Positions 1-6,504 of a DNA stretch of 12,255 nt are shown piece after piece. The position numbers and the translations under genes are program-made. The notes beneath the pieces are model-generated. The model made no database searches and had not been told where the DNA came from. It saw nothing but the letters and a program-made list of their open reading frames with translations. The stretch is from Burkholderiaceae bacterium (lineage in GTDB: Bacteria; Pseudomonadota; Gammaproteobacteria; Burkholderiales; Burkholderiaceae_C): assembly GCA_031276435.1 (NCBI GenBank), contig JAISNB010000145.1, forward strand, positions 1-12,255, written 5' to 3'. Each line of letters starts with the position of its first letter. Position 1 is the first letter of the stretch.

Positions 1-314
1 AGAATCTGCGCCACCGACAAAAGATAGTATGGGTAGGCGTAAGGCTTGCCATGCCAGTCAAGGAGTGTGGAGCCGAAGACGAAGAGGGTGACTTTCTTGC
101 CCTGGTATTCCCGCCAGTAGGTGCCGTCGACGCGCCGCAAGAGTTCGATCAGGGCGTCCGGGCAATCGGGATAGGCCGCTTTCAACGCCGCGAGGTCGGC
201 CTCTGCCGCGCCGGAGACCAGGGACCAGTCCGCCAGTTCCTTTTTGGCCTCCTCGTTTTTCAGACGGGCGAGTTTTTCTTTCAAACCCGCCAGATAGTCA
301 TCGACCCGTTTCAT
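1..314 (-). CDS. SUKH / SMI1-KNR4 family protein, C-terminus cut by window edge
   Basis: The first 104 codons of a minus-strand gene are visible; it has no stop before base 1, so the C-terminal part is missing. The protein starts MKRVDDYLAGLKEKLARLKN, a charged amphipathic helix, followed by an Asp-Trp and a PDCPDALIELLRRVDGTYW segment (about residues 49-67) and a strand-rich part ending PYYLLSVAQI. This helix, then small-residue turn, then LPxxL..LL...DG/NG, then aromatic strand pattern is that of the SUKH (SMI1/KNR4) superfamily. Many bacterial SUKH proteins are immunity proteins against contact-dependent or polymorphic toxins, but stand-alone members of unknown role also exist, so the role here is open. 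The ATG (314-312) shares ATGA with the pyrG stop, so translational coupling to pyrG is likely; AAAGG lies about 8 nt upstream inside pyrG. Base composition looks less GC-rich than its neighbours, which fits acquisition by transfer. Family call fairly sure, function not. Confidence 0.75.
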   Translation of the reverse strand, partial: MKRVDDYLAGLKEKLARLKNEEAKKELADWSLVSGAAEADLAALKAAYPDCPDALIELLRRVDGTYWREYQGKKVTLFVFGSTLLDWHGKPYAYPYYLLSVAQI

Positions 315-2008
315 GCCACCGCCTTTGCTGTTTTTCGGGCGTTGGCCTGATGCGTCAGCGCCGCTTTGATGAAGGCGTTGAACAGTGGGTGGCCGTCCCA
401 GGGCGTGCTTTTGAATTCCGGGTGGAATTGCACGCCGATGAACCACGGGTGCGCGCTTTGGGGCAGTTCCACGATTTCGGTGAGGTGCTCGCGCTGCGTC
501 AGCGCGGAGATGACCAGGCCCGCCTGGCGCAGGGCGTCTAGGTAGTTCACGTTGGCCTCGTAGCGGTGGCGGTGGCGTTCGGTGACCACGTTGCCATAAA
601 TGCTGTGGGCCAGTGTGCCGGGTTGCACGTCGGAGCTTTGCGCGCCCAAGCGCATGGTGCCGCCCAGGTTGGAGTGCTGGTCGCGCTTGTGGATGCTGCC
701 GTCCTTGTCTTTCCATTCGGTGATCAGGGCGATGACGGGCGCGGGCGTGCCGGGGTTGAATTCGGTGCTGTCGGCCTCTTGCAGGCCAGCGACGTGGCGG
801 GCGTATTCGATGGTGGCCACTTGCATGCCCAGGCAGATGCCCAGGTACGGCACTTTCTGTTCGCGCGCGTAGCGGGCGGTGGCAATCATGCCTTCGACGC
901 CGCGCTGGCCAAAGCCGCCGGGCACCAGGATGGCGTCGTAGGCCGCCAGCGCGCTGGTGGCGCCGGGTTTTTCCAGGGCCTCGGAGTCAACGTGGTCGAT
1001 TCTGACGCGCACGTGGTTTTTCATGCCCGCGTGGCGCAGGGCCTCGTTGACGGATTTGTAGCTGTCGGTCAAATCGACGTATTTGCCCACCATGGCGATG
1101 CGCACTTCGCCTTGCGGGTGCTCGGCTTCGTGCACCAGGCTGTCCCAGCGTTGCAGGTTGGCCGGTGGCGTGTTCAGGCGCAGTTTGTCGCAGATCAGGC
1201 CGTCCAGGCCCTGCTCGTGCAGCATGCGCGGCACTTTGTAGATGGTGTCCACGTCCCACATGCTGATGACGCCCCAGGCGGGTACGTTGGTAAAGAGGCT
1301 GATCTTGTCGCGCTCTTCGCGGGGGATGGGGCGGTCGGCGCGGCACAGCAGGGCATCGGGCTGGATGCCGATTTTGCGCAGCTCCTGCACCGTGTGCTGG
1401 GTGGGTTTGGTTTTGAGTTCGCCCGCCGTGGCAATCCAGGGCAGGTAGGTCAGGTGCACGAAGGCCGAGTTGTTGGCGCCCAGGCGCAGGCTCAACTGGC
1501 GCACGGCTTCCAGAAAGGGCAGCGATTCAATGTCGCCCACGGTGCCGCCGATTTCCACGATGGCGACATCCGCCGCCGCCGCGCTGGCGTTGCCGCCGCT
1601 GCCGCCAGCGCCCGTCATTGCGCCGCGCTGGATGAAGTGCTGAATCTCGTTGGTCACGTGCGGAATGACCTGCACGGTTTTGCCCAGGTAGTCGCCGCGG
1701 CGTTCTTTTTCGAGCACGCTTTTGTAGATTTGCCCGGTGGTGAAGTTGTTGGCGCGCCGCATGCGCGATGTGATGAAGCGTTCGTAATGGCCGAGGTCCA
1801 GATCGGTTTCGGCGCCGTCGTCGGTGACGAAAACCTCGCCGTGCTGGAACGGACTCATGGTGCCCGGATCCACGTTGATGTAGGGATCGAGCTTGATGAG
1901 GGTGACTTTGAGGCCGCGCGATTCAAGAATGGCGGCCAGGGAGGCGGAGGCGATTCCCTTGCCCAGGGAGGACACCACGCCGCCTGTGACGAAGACGAAT
2001 TTGGTCAT
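311..2008 (-). CDS. pyrG: CTP synthase (glutamine-hydrolysing)
   Basis: Makes CTP from UTP, ATP and glutamine, the last step of pyrimidine nucleotide synthesis, in the cytoplasm. The 565-residue protein has the full two-domain layout. The amidoligase (synthetase) domain opens with FVFVTGGVVSSLGKG (about 4-18) and contains DPYINVDPGTMSPFQHGEVF (41-60), VEIGGTVGDIESLPFLEA and KTKPTQHTVQ. The class I glutaminase domain carries PGGFGQRG (363-370), the nucleophile Cys392 in LGICLGMQ, and the His529/Glu531 pair in GVQFHPEF. Length is slightly above the usual ~545 residues because of a Gly/Ala/Ser-rich stretch at about 131-147, just before VAIVEIGG, and a short C-terminal tail. The ATG at 2008 gives the canonical MTKFVFVTGG N-terminus; no good Shine-Dalgarno site is seen in the 8 nt between it and an upstream hairpin. 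In relatives pyrG is usually followed by kdsA and eno; here a SUKH gene follows. Function is secure. Confidence 0.98.
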   Translation of the reverse strand: MTKFVFVTGGVVSSLGKGIASASLAAILESRGLKVTLIKLDPYINVDPGTMSPFQHGEVFVTDDGAETDLDLGHYERFITSRMRRANNFTTGQIYKSVLEKERRGDYLGKTVQVIPHVTNEIQHFIQRGAMTGAGGSGGNASAAAADVAIVEIGGTVGDIESLPFLEAVRQLSLRLGANNSAFVHLTYLPWIATAGELKTKPTQHTVQELRKIGIQPDALLCRADRPIPREERDKISLFTNVPAWGVISMWDVDTIYKVPRMLHEQGLDGLICDKLRLNTPPANLQRWDSLVHEAEHPQGEVRIAMVGKYVDLTDSYKSVNEALRHAGMKNHVRVRIDHVDSEALEKPGATSALAAYDAILVPGGFGQRGVEGMIATARYAREQKVPYLGICLGMQVATIEYARHVAGLQEADSTEFNPGTPAPVIALITEWKDKDGSIHKRDQHSNLGGTMRLGAQSSDVQPGTLAHSIYGNVVTERHRHRYEANVNYLDALRQAGLVISALTQREHLTEIVELPQSAHPWFIGVQFHPEFKSTPWDGHPLFNAFIKAALTHQANARKTAKAVA

Positions 2009-2016
2009 GCCAGCAA

Positions 2017-2033
2017 CGGGAGTGCAACTCCCG
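2017..2033 (-). promoter_or_regulatory. Perfect stem-loop in the pyrG 5' leader
   Basis: Bases 2017-2023 (CGGGAGT) and 2027-2033 (ACTCCCG) form a perfect 7-bp inverted repeat around a 3-base loop. In the pyrG mRNA it ends 8 nt before the start codon, and its 5' arm holds the only GGAG in the leader. It could affect ribosome access, or be a DNA operator read from either side of this divergent region. A possible pyrG -10 (GATAAT, 2056-2051 on the minus strand) lies upstream with no good -35. The structure is seen directly; the regulatory role is inference. Confidence 0.4.
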
Positions 2034-2100
2034 CTCGGTTGGAAAGGCCGATTATCCTAAAAATGCGCGGCCCCCTGGCGGCGGCGCGGGCGCGACAAGC

Positions 2101-2117
2101 TGCTACATTGCGCCCCA
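2101..2117 (+). promoter_or_regulatory. Extended -10 promoter directly before coaBC, probable leaderless start
   Basis: TGCTACATT (2101-2109) matches an extended -10 (TG, one base, then TACATT against TATAAT). Exactly 8 bases separate it from the coaBC ATG at 2118, so transcription should begin at or within a base or two of the start codon. No TTGACA-like -35 is seen, which is usual for extended -10 promoters. There is no Shine-Dalgarno site, consistent with a leaderless message. The same arrangement is found before parE. Confidence 0.45.
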
Positions 2118-3392
2118 ATGAATACGCAAAACCCAACCACGGATGCCGCCGCCAGCAATCTGGCGGGGCGCCGCATCGTCCTGGGCCTGACGGGCAGCGT
2201 GGCCTGCTACAAGGCGGCTCAATTGTGCCGGGCGCTGGTGCGCGCGGGCGCCGCGGTGCAGCCGGTCATGACCGAAGGGGCATGCCGCTTCATCGCGCCC
2301 GCCACGCTGCAAGCCCTGTCGGGGCGTGCGGTGTTTGTCTCGCAATGGGACACGCGGCCCGCCGATGGCATGGCGCACATCCAGTTGGGGCGCGCGGCCG
2401 ACGCCATCGTGGTGGCGCCAGCCAGCGCCGATTTCATCGCGCAACTGGCGCAGGGGCGGGGCGCTGAACTGCTGGCGCTGCTGTGCCTGGCGCGGCCCGC
2501 CGAGCGCGTGGCCCTGCTGCTGGCGCCAGCCATGAACCGCCAGATGTGGGCGCACCCGGCCACGCAGCGCAATGTGGCGCAGGTGCAGGCCGATGGCGCG
2601 CTGCTGCTGGGCGTGGCGCATGGCGCGCAGGCGTGCGGCGAGTCTGGCGATGGCCGCATGCTGGAGGCCGCTGATCTGCTCGAAGAGGTGATTGCGCATT
2701 TCACGCCCAAGTGGCTGCGGGGCCAGCGCGTGCTGGTGACAGCCGGGCCGACGTTCGAGGCCATTGACCCGGTGCGTGGCATCACCAATCTGTCCAGCGG
2801 AAAAATGGGCTTTGCCATCGCGCGCGCCGCGCGCGAGGCGGGCGCGCAAGTGACGCTGGTGGCTGGCCCCGTGCAGTTGCCAACGCCGCGCGGCGTGGCG
2901 CGGCTGGATGTCACCTCGGCCAGCCAGATGCACCAGTGCTGCCTGGACTGCGCAGGCGCTGCCGACATTTTCATCGCCACCGCGGCTGTGGCCGATTGGC
3001 GGCCCGAGCAGGTGGCGGCGCACAAGATCAAGAAAACACCGGGTGGCAAACCGCCGCTGCTTTCCTTTGTCGAATGCCCGGACATCCTGGCCGATCTGGC
3101 GCAAAGCGCGCGCGCGCGCGCCGGGCAGCTTTACTGCGTGGGCTTTGCGGCTGAAAGCGAGAACCTGCTGGCCAACGCGCAGGCCAAGCGCGCGCGCAAG
3201 GGCGTGCCGTTGATGGTGGGCAATCTGGGGCCAGCCACCTTTGGCCGCGACGACAACGCGCTCATTCTGGTGGATGAAAATGGTGTGGCAGAGCTTGCGC
3301 GCGCCAGCAAGCGGCTGCTGGCGCGGCAGCTTGTGGCTGAAATTGCCCGCCGCGTGGGCGCTGCTGGCGCGGCGCCAGAGGCGCGGCGGTAA
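2118..3392 (+). CDS. coaBC: Bifunctional phosphopantothenoylcysteine decarboxylase / phosphopantothenate-cysteine ligase
   Basis: Catalyses two middle steps of coenzyme A synthesis: CTP-dependent joining of cysteine to 4'-phosphopantothenate (CoaB half) and FMN-dependent decarboxylation to 4'-phosphopantetheine (CoaC half). The CoaC half comes first: GLTGSVACYKA (23-33, flavin site), catalytic His87 in HIQLGRAADAIVVAPAS, PAMN (137-140) with Asn140, and the flexible-flap ACGESGDGRM with Cys173. The CoaB half begins near 200: RVLVTAGPTFEAIDPVR, NLSSGKMG (224-231), AAVADWRP, and KIKK (303-306). Total 424 residues, a little above the usual ~400. The ATG at 2118 is the first in frame and sits 8 nt after an extended -10. 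It faces the metallo-hydrolase gene convergently with only 12 bp between stops and no obvious intrinsic terminator. The CTP needed by CoaB is made by the divergently transcribed pyrG. In many relatives dut follows coaBC; it does not here. A (GC)8 tract lies at 3106-3121 in the CoaB half. Confidence 0.97.
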   Translation: MNTQNPTTDAAASNLAGRRIVLGLTGSVACYKAAQLCRALVRAGAAVQPVMTEGACRFIAPATLQALSGRAVFVSQWDTRPADGMAHIQLGRAADAIVVAPASADFIAQLAQGRGAELLALLCLARPAERVALLLAPAMNRQMWAHPATQRNVAQVQADGALLLGVAHGAQACGESGDGRMLEAADLLEEVIAHFTPKWLRGQRVLVTAGPTFEAIDPVRGITNLSSGKMGFAIARAAREAGAQVTLVAGPVQLPTPRGVARLDVTSASQMHQCCLDCAGAADIFIATAAVADWRPEQVAAHKIKKTPGGKPPLLSFVECPDILADLAQSARARAGQLYCVGFAAESENLLANAQAKRARKGVPLMVGNLGPATFGRDDNALILVDENGVAELARASKRLLARQLVAEIARRVGAAGAAPEARR

Positions 3393-3404
3393 AAAAGCCG
3401 ACGC

Positions 3405-4184
3405 TCAAACGGTGTGCCAGGGGCCGGGCGCACCCGGGTCGCAAACCTGGATTTCAGCGGGCTTGCAGCCCAGGGCCAGCGCCAGCGCCGCGCGGGCCAT
3501 GTCGGGCCGGTTGTTGCGCTCGCTCAGGTGGGCGGCGTGGACGGCGCCAAGCCGCGGGTGCGCCAGTTGCGCGAGCGCCCGGGCGGCCTGTTCGTTGCTC
3601 AGGTGTCCCAGGGGGCCGCGCACGCGCTGCTTGAGAAAAGCCGGGTAGACAGAGCGCGCCAGCATGTCCGCGTCGTGGTTGCATTCGAGCAGCAGCGCGT
3701 CGCAGAGCGCCAGTTGTTTGAGGACGTGGGGCGTGAGGTGGCCCAGATCGGTCAGCAGTCCCACGCTGCGCTGACCATCCGTGCATTTGAGTTGCAGGGG
3801 TTCGCGCGCGTCGTGCGGGACGGTGAATGGGTGCAGCAGCACATCGCCCAGGGGCAGGGGTTCGCCGTCGCGGGCAAAGTGTTCCGGCGCCGGGCAGGTC
3901 GCTTGCGCGCCCAGGGCGGCCCAGGTGCCGTGGCTGGCCCACAGGGCGATGCCCAGGCGCTGGCGCAGTTGCAGCGCGCAGCCCACGTGGTCGATGTGCT
4001 CGTGGGTGATGAATACGGCGTCCAGGTCGGCCAGCGCCAGGCCCCGGCGGCCCAGGCGCTGGCCCAGATCGCGCCAACTCAGGCCAGCGTCGATCAGCAC
4101 GCGGGTGCGGGTGGTGCCGCTGCCCGCTTCGATCAGGGTGGCGTTTCCGGAACTGCCACTGGCCAGGTTGCAAAAACGCAGCAT
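3405..4184 (-). CDS. Metallo-beta-lactamase-fold hydrolase, WalJ/YycJ-like
   Basis: A 259-residue cytoplasmic protein with the complete metal-binding set of the metallo-beta-lactamase fold: THEHIDH (60-66, the HxHxDH motif), PHDA (123-126), TDLGH (145-149), LECNHD (166-171) and a late His in HLSERNN (219-225). The opening FCNLASGSSGNATLIE and LIDAGLS are typical of the WalJ/YycJ branch, whose members have been linked to nuclease activity and to coordination of cell division or envelope growth with replication in Firmicutes; the substrate in proteobacteria is not established. There is no signal peptide. It is the last gene of a minus-strand run dapA-bamC-this gene, 48 nt after the bamC stop, with no visible promoter in between, so co-transcription is likely. 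No Shine-Dalgarno site is seen before its ATG. Family assignment is firm; cellular role is not. Confidence 0.93.
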   Translation of the reverse strand: MLRFCNLASGSSGNATLIEAGSGTTRTRVLIDAGLSWRDLGQRLGRRGLALADLDAVFITHEHIDHVGCALQLRQRLGIALWASHGTWAALGAQATCPAPEHFARDGEPLPLGDVLLHPFTVPHDAREPLQLKCTDGQRSVGLLTDLGHLTPHVLKQLALCDALLLECNHDADMLARSVYPAFLKQRVRGPLGHLSNEQAARALAQLAHPRLGAVHAAHLSERNNRPDMARAALALALGCKPAEIQVCDPGAPGPWHTV

Positions 4185-4232
4185 GCGCGCGACGAGCGCC
4201 GGGTGGTTCGGGTCCGGGCGTCAGGACGGGGT

Positions 4233-5393
4233 TTATTGCAGGTCGTCGACAATGATTTTGAGGATGCGCCGCGCGTCGCTGGCCGGGGCCGGGTCGCCAT
4301 TGGCGTCCTGAACCGAGATCACGGCGCTGCCGCCGTCGCCGCCGCCAGCTTGCAGCACGACGCGGTAGCGCGCGGTGGGCAGCGGGGCCGTGCCCTGACC
4401 AAAGAGGCGGCCAAAAAAGCCCGGTTGTCCGGTGTCGGCGCCTGGGTCTACGTAGCGCACGAAGAACAGCCCTTCGCTGCGGTTGCGGTCTTCCACGGTA
4501 AAGCCGGTGCGGTCGAGCGCCAGGCTGAGGCGGCGCCAGGCGCGGTCAAAGTCCTCGTCAAGTTCGATGACGGGGCCAGCGCCGCCTTCCAGCAGCCGGG
4601 CGCTGGCGGCGCGCGCCGGGGACGAGGCCGCCGCTTGTTCTTCTTGCGCGGTGGCCACGCGGGCCTGCTCTTGCGAGACGCCCAGCCTGACCATCAGGCG
4701 GCGCAGGAATTCGATTTCCAGTTCGGGGTCGGTGGCGCGGGGGCGCCAGACGGTGTGGTCTTGCTGGCGGCTGTCGAAGACTTCTTGCATGCCCTTGTGG
4801 GCGATGAAGATGTCGGTGCCGCCATTGGCGTTGCGTTCCACGCGGGTGCGGAATTTGTCGCGCTCGCCGGTGGAGTAGAGCGAGTCGAACAGTTTGCCCA
4901 GGGTTTCGCGGATGACATCTTGCGGGAGCTTGGCGCGGTTTTCAGCCCAGTCGGTTTCCATGATGCCCATGGTGGGCTGGTCGATGGCCAGCAAAAAGCC
5001 GTTGTCCAGCCAGAAGTCGCGCAGCGGATCCCAGAGCGTGTCGGCGGGGCGATCCACGCGCAGCCAGCGCTGGCTGCCCGAGCGCATGAAGCGCACGTCG
5101 GCAATGGCGCTGGCGGCGGTGCTGTCGTTGGCGGTAGCGATGGCCGCGGCGGCCTGTCCGGCCTGGTAGTCAGAGGCGGAGACGCCGCCGCCCGCGGCGG
5201 GCATGGCGTAACGCGACTGGTCTGGCAGTTGGCTCAGATCGGGCGGCACTTCCAGCGGAGCGCCACTTTTGCCGGCGCTTTTGTAGTTGATCCGGTCCGG
5301 CTCCAGTACGGAGCAGGCGCCCAGCAGCGCCATGACCAGGGCGGCGGCGCAGGTTCCAAGCCAGAGGCAGTGGCGGCTAGAAGCAGGCTTCAC
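4233..5393 (-). CDS. bamC: Outer membrane protein assembly factor BamC (NlpB lipoprotein)
   Basis: A lipoprotein of the BAM complex, which inserts beta-barrel proteins into the outer membrane. The 386-residue product begins with a lipoprotein signal: charged MKPASSRH, hydrophobic stretch, and lipobox LLGAC with lipid-modified Cys27. Next comes the extended BamC N-terminal segment with EPDRINYKSAG and LEVPPDLSQL (about 47-56), then two helix-grip domains (roughly 95-230 and 270-386) joined by an Ala-rich linker. The start codon is GTG (5393-5391): an in-frame TGA lies five codons upstream with no other start between, and AAGGA (5406-5402) sits 8 nt before the GTG. It is 57 nt downstream of dapA on the same strand, the usual dapA-bamC pairing of proteobacteria, and is followed by the metallo-hydrolase gene. 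Identity rests on the dapA neighbourhood, lipobox and LEVPPDL motif together. Confidence 0.93.
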   Translation of the reverse strand: MKPASSRHCLWLGTCAAALVMALLGACSVLEPDRINYKSAGKSGAPLEVPPDLSQLPDQSRYAMPAAGGGVSASDYQAGQAAAAIATANDSTAASAIADVRFMRSGSQRWLRVDRPADTLWDPLRDFWLDNGFLLAIDQPTMGIMETDWAENRAKLPQDVIRETLGKLFDSLYSTGERDKFRTRVERNANGGTDIFIAHKGMQEVFDSRQQDHTVWRPRATDPELEIEFLRRLMVRLGVSQEQARVATAQEEQAAASSPARAASARLLEGGAGPVIELDEDFDRAWRRLSLALDRTGFTVEDRNRSEGLFFVRYVDPGADTGQPGFFGRLFGQGTAPLPTARYRVVLQAGGGDGGSAVISVQDANGDPAPASDARRILKIIVDDLQ

Positions 5394-5450
5394 GGGTGAT
5401 GTCCTTCAATGAGGCGGTAAATTGAGGAAAAGGCAAAAGCGGGCCTTGCC

Positions 5451-6335
5451 TTACAGCAGGCCGCAGGTTTTGAGGGCTTGCTCGACGGCGGCCTGGCCGG
5501 GCGGCGTCAGATCGGTCATGGGCAGGCGCAGGGTTTTGCCAATGTGTCCCAGGCGCGCCACAGCCCATTTGACGGGGATGGGGTTGGACTCGACAAACAG
5601 GGCCTTGTGCAGCGGCATCAATTGCAACTGGATGCGCATGGCCTCGTCGCGCCTGCCCGCCACGGCGGCGGCGCACAGCGCGTGCATCAGGCGCGGGGCC
5701 ACGTTGGCCGTGACACTGACGTTGCCGTGTCCGCCGCAGAGCATGAGGGCCACGGCCGTGAGGTCGTCGCCCGAGTAAATGCCAAAACCGGCGGGCGCCT
5801 CGCGGATGAGCCACTGCGCGCGCTCGATGTTGCCGGTGGCTTCCTTGATGCCCACGATGCCCGCCACTTGCGCCAGCCGCAGCACGGTGTCGTGCTGCAA
5901 ATCGGCCACGGAGCGGCCAGGCACGTTGTACAGGTACATGGGCAGATCGCCCACGGCTTCGGCAATGGCCCTGAAGTGCCGGTACTGGCCTTCCTGCGTG
6001 GGCTTGTTGTAGTAGGGCACCACCTGCAACTGGCTGCCAGCGCCAACCTTGCGGGCGTAGCGCGCCAGCTCGATGGCCTCGGCAGTGGAATTGGCGCCGC
6101 AACCGGCCATGATGGGCACGCGCCCGGCGGCCTGCTCGACGGCCACGCGGATGATTTCCTGATGCTCCTGGACATCGACGGTGGGCGACTCGCCCGTGGT
6201 GCCAACCACGCTGATGCAGTCGGTGCCTTCGGCAATGTGCCAGTCAATCAGTCGGCGCAGGGCTGGGTAGTCGACGCTGCCATCCTCGTGCATGGGAGTG
6301 ACCAGGGCGACGATGCTGCCTGTAATGGGGGTCAT
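5451..6335 (-). CDS. dapA: 4-hydroxy-tetrahydrodipicolinate synthase
   Basis: Condenses pyruvate with aspartate semialdehyde, the first committed step to diaminopimelate and lysine, feeding peptidoglycan. The 294-residue TIM-barrel protein has normal length. It begins with ITGSIVALVTPMHEDGSVDY and carries GTTGES (45-50), PYYNKP with Tyr109, YLYNVPGR with Tyr136 and Arg141, and VGIKEATG with the Schiff-base Lys164. Thr46/Thr47, Tyr109 and Tyr136 supply the catalytic triad positions known for the family. The ATG at 6335 fits the usual N-terminus; the Shine-Dalgarno site is weak. It heads the dapA-bamC-metallo-hydrolase cluster, starts divergently from parE, and has a TAGAAT -10 about 40 nt upstream of the start with a 16-bp palindrome just beyond. 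Nothing is unusual in the protein. Confidence 0.98.
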   Translation of the reverse strand: MTPITGSIVALVTPMHEDGSVDYPALRRLIDWHIAEGTDCISVVGTTGESPTVDVQEHQEIIRVAVEQAAGRVPIMAGCGANSTAEAIELARYARKVGAGSQLQVVPYYNKPTQEGQYRHFRAIAEAVGDLPMYLYNVPGRSVADLQHDTVLRLAQVAGIVGIKEATGNIERAQWLIREAPAGFGIYSGDDLTAVALMLCGGHGNVSVTANVAPRLMHALCAAAVAGRRDEAMRIQLQLMPLHKALFVESNPIPVKWAVARLGHIGKTLRLPMTDLTPPGQAAVEQALKTCGLL

Positions 6336-6374
6336 GGGGACGAGCGAACTCGCAAGTGGACAAACAAGCTGAAG

Positions 6375-6400
6375 ATTCTACCCAGCCTTGCGCGCAAGGC
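6375..6400 (-). promoter_or_regulatory. dapA promoter -10 with adjacent 16-bp palindrome
   Basis: On the minus strand TAGAAT (6380-6375) is a 5/6 match to a sigma-70 -10, predicting a start near 6368 and a leader of about 33 nt. Immediately upstream, 6385-6400 reads GCCTTGCGCGCAAGGC, a perfect palindrome occupying the -16 to -32 region where a repressor would block RNA polymerase. No TTGACA-like -35 is seen at 17-bp spacing. The palindrome is a fact of the sequence; that it is an operator is inference. Confidence 0.4.
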
Positions 6401-6490
6401 GGGCGATCTGGCTGGCTGGCCGCACGCCGACTGCCGCGCGCCATCTGTAAATGCATCCAGCCTTTTGCGGCCACGGGCGCGCGCAGGGCC

Positions 6491-6504
6491 TAGAATGCGC
6501 GCCT
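6491..6504 (+). promoter_or_regulatory. parE -10 element, probable leaderless start
   Basis: TAGAAT (6491-6496) lies exactly 8 bases before the ATG at 6505, so the mRNA should start at or next to the start codon. The spacing and the GCGC-rich bases after the -10 closely match the coaBC start. A weak TTGCGG (6465-6470) is too far upstream (20 bp) for a good -35. This element also argues against the longer reading frame beginning at 6451, which would lie upstream of the promoter. Confidence 0.45.

Noticed and set aside
566..2467. 633-codon plus-strand frame opposite pyrG and running into coaBC
   Set aside because: Antisense of pyrG with strong family motifs on the other strand; the translated product has no domain signature.
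3414..5399. 661-codon plus-strand frame opposite the metallo-hydrolase and bamC
   Set aside because: Shadow of two well-supported minus-strand genes.
6406..6420. CTGG tetranucleotide repeat (three units) in the dapA-parE spacer
   Set aside because: Only three units in non-coding DNA; too short to support phase variation.
6451..6504. Upstream in-frame ATG extending ParE by 18 residues
   Set aside because: The added residues do not resemble ParE N-termini and the probable -10 lies inside the extension.
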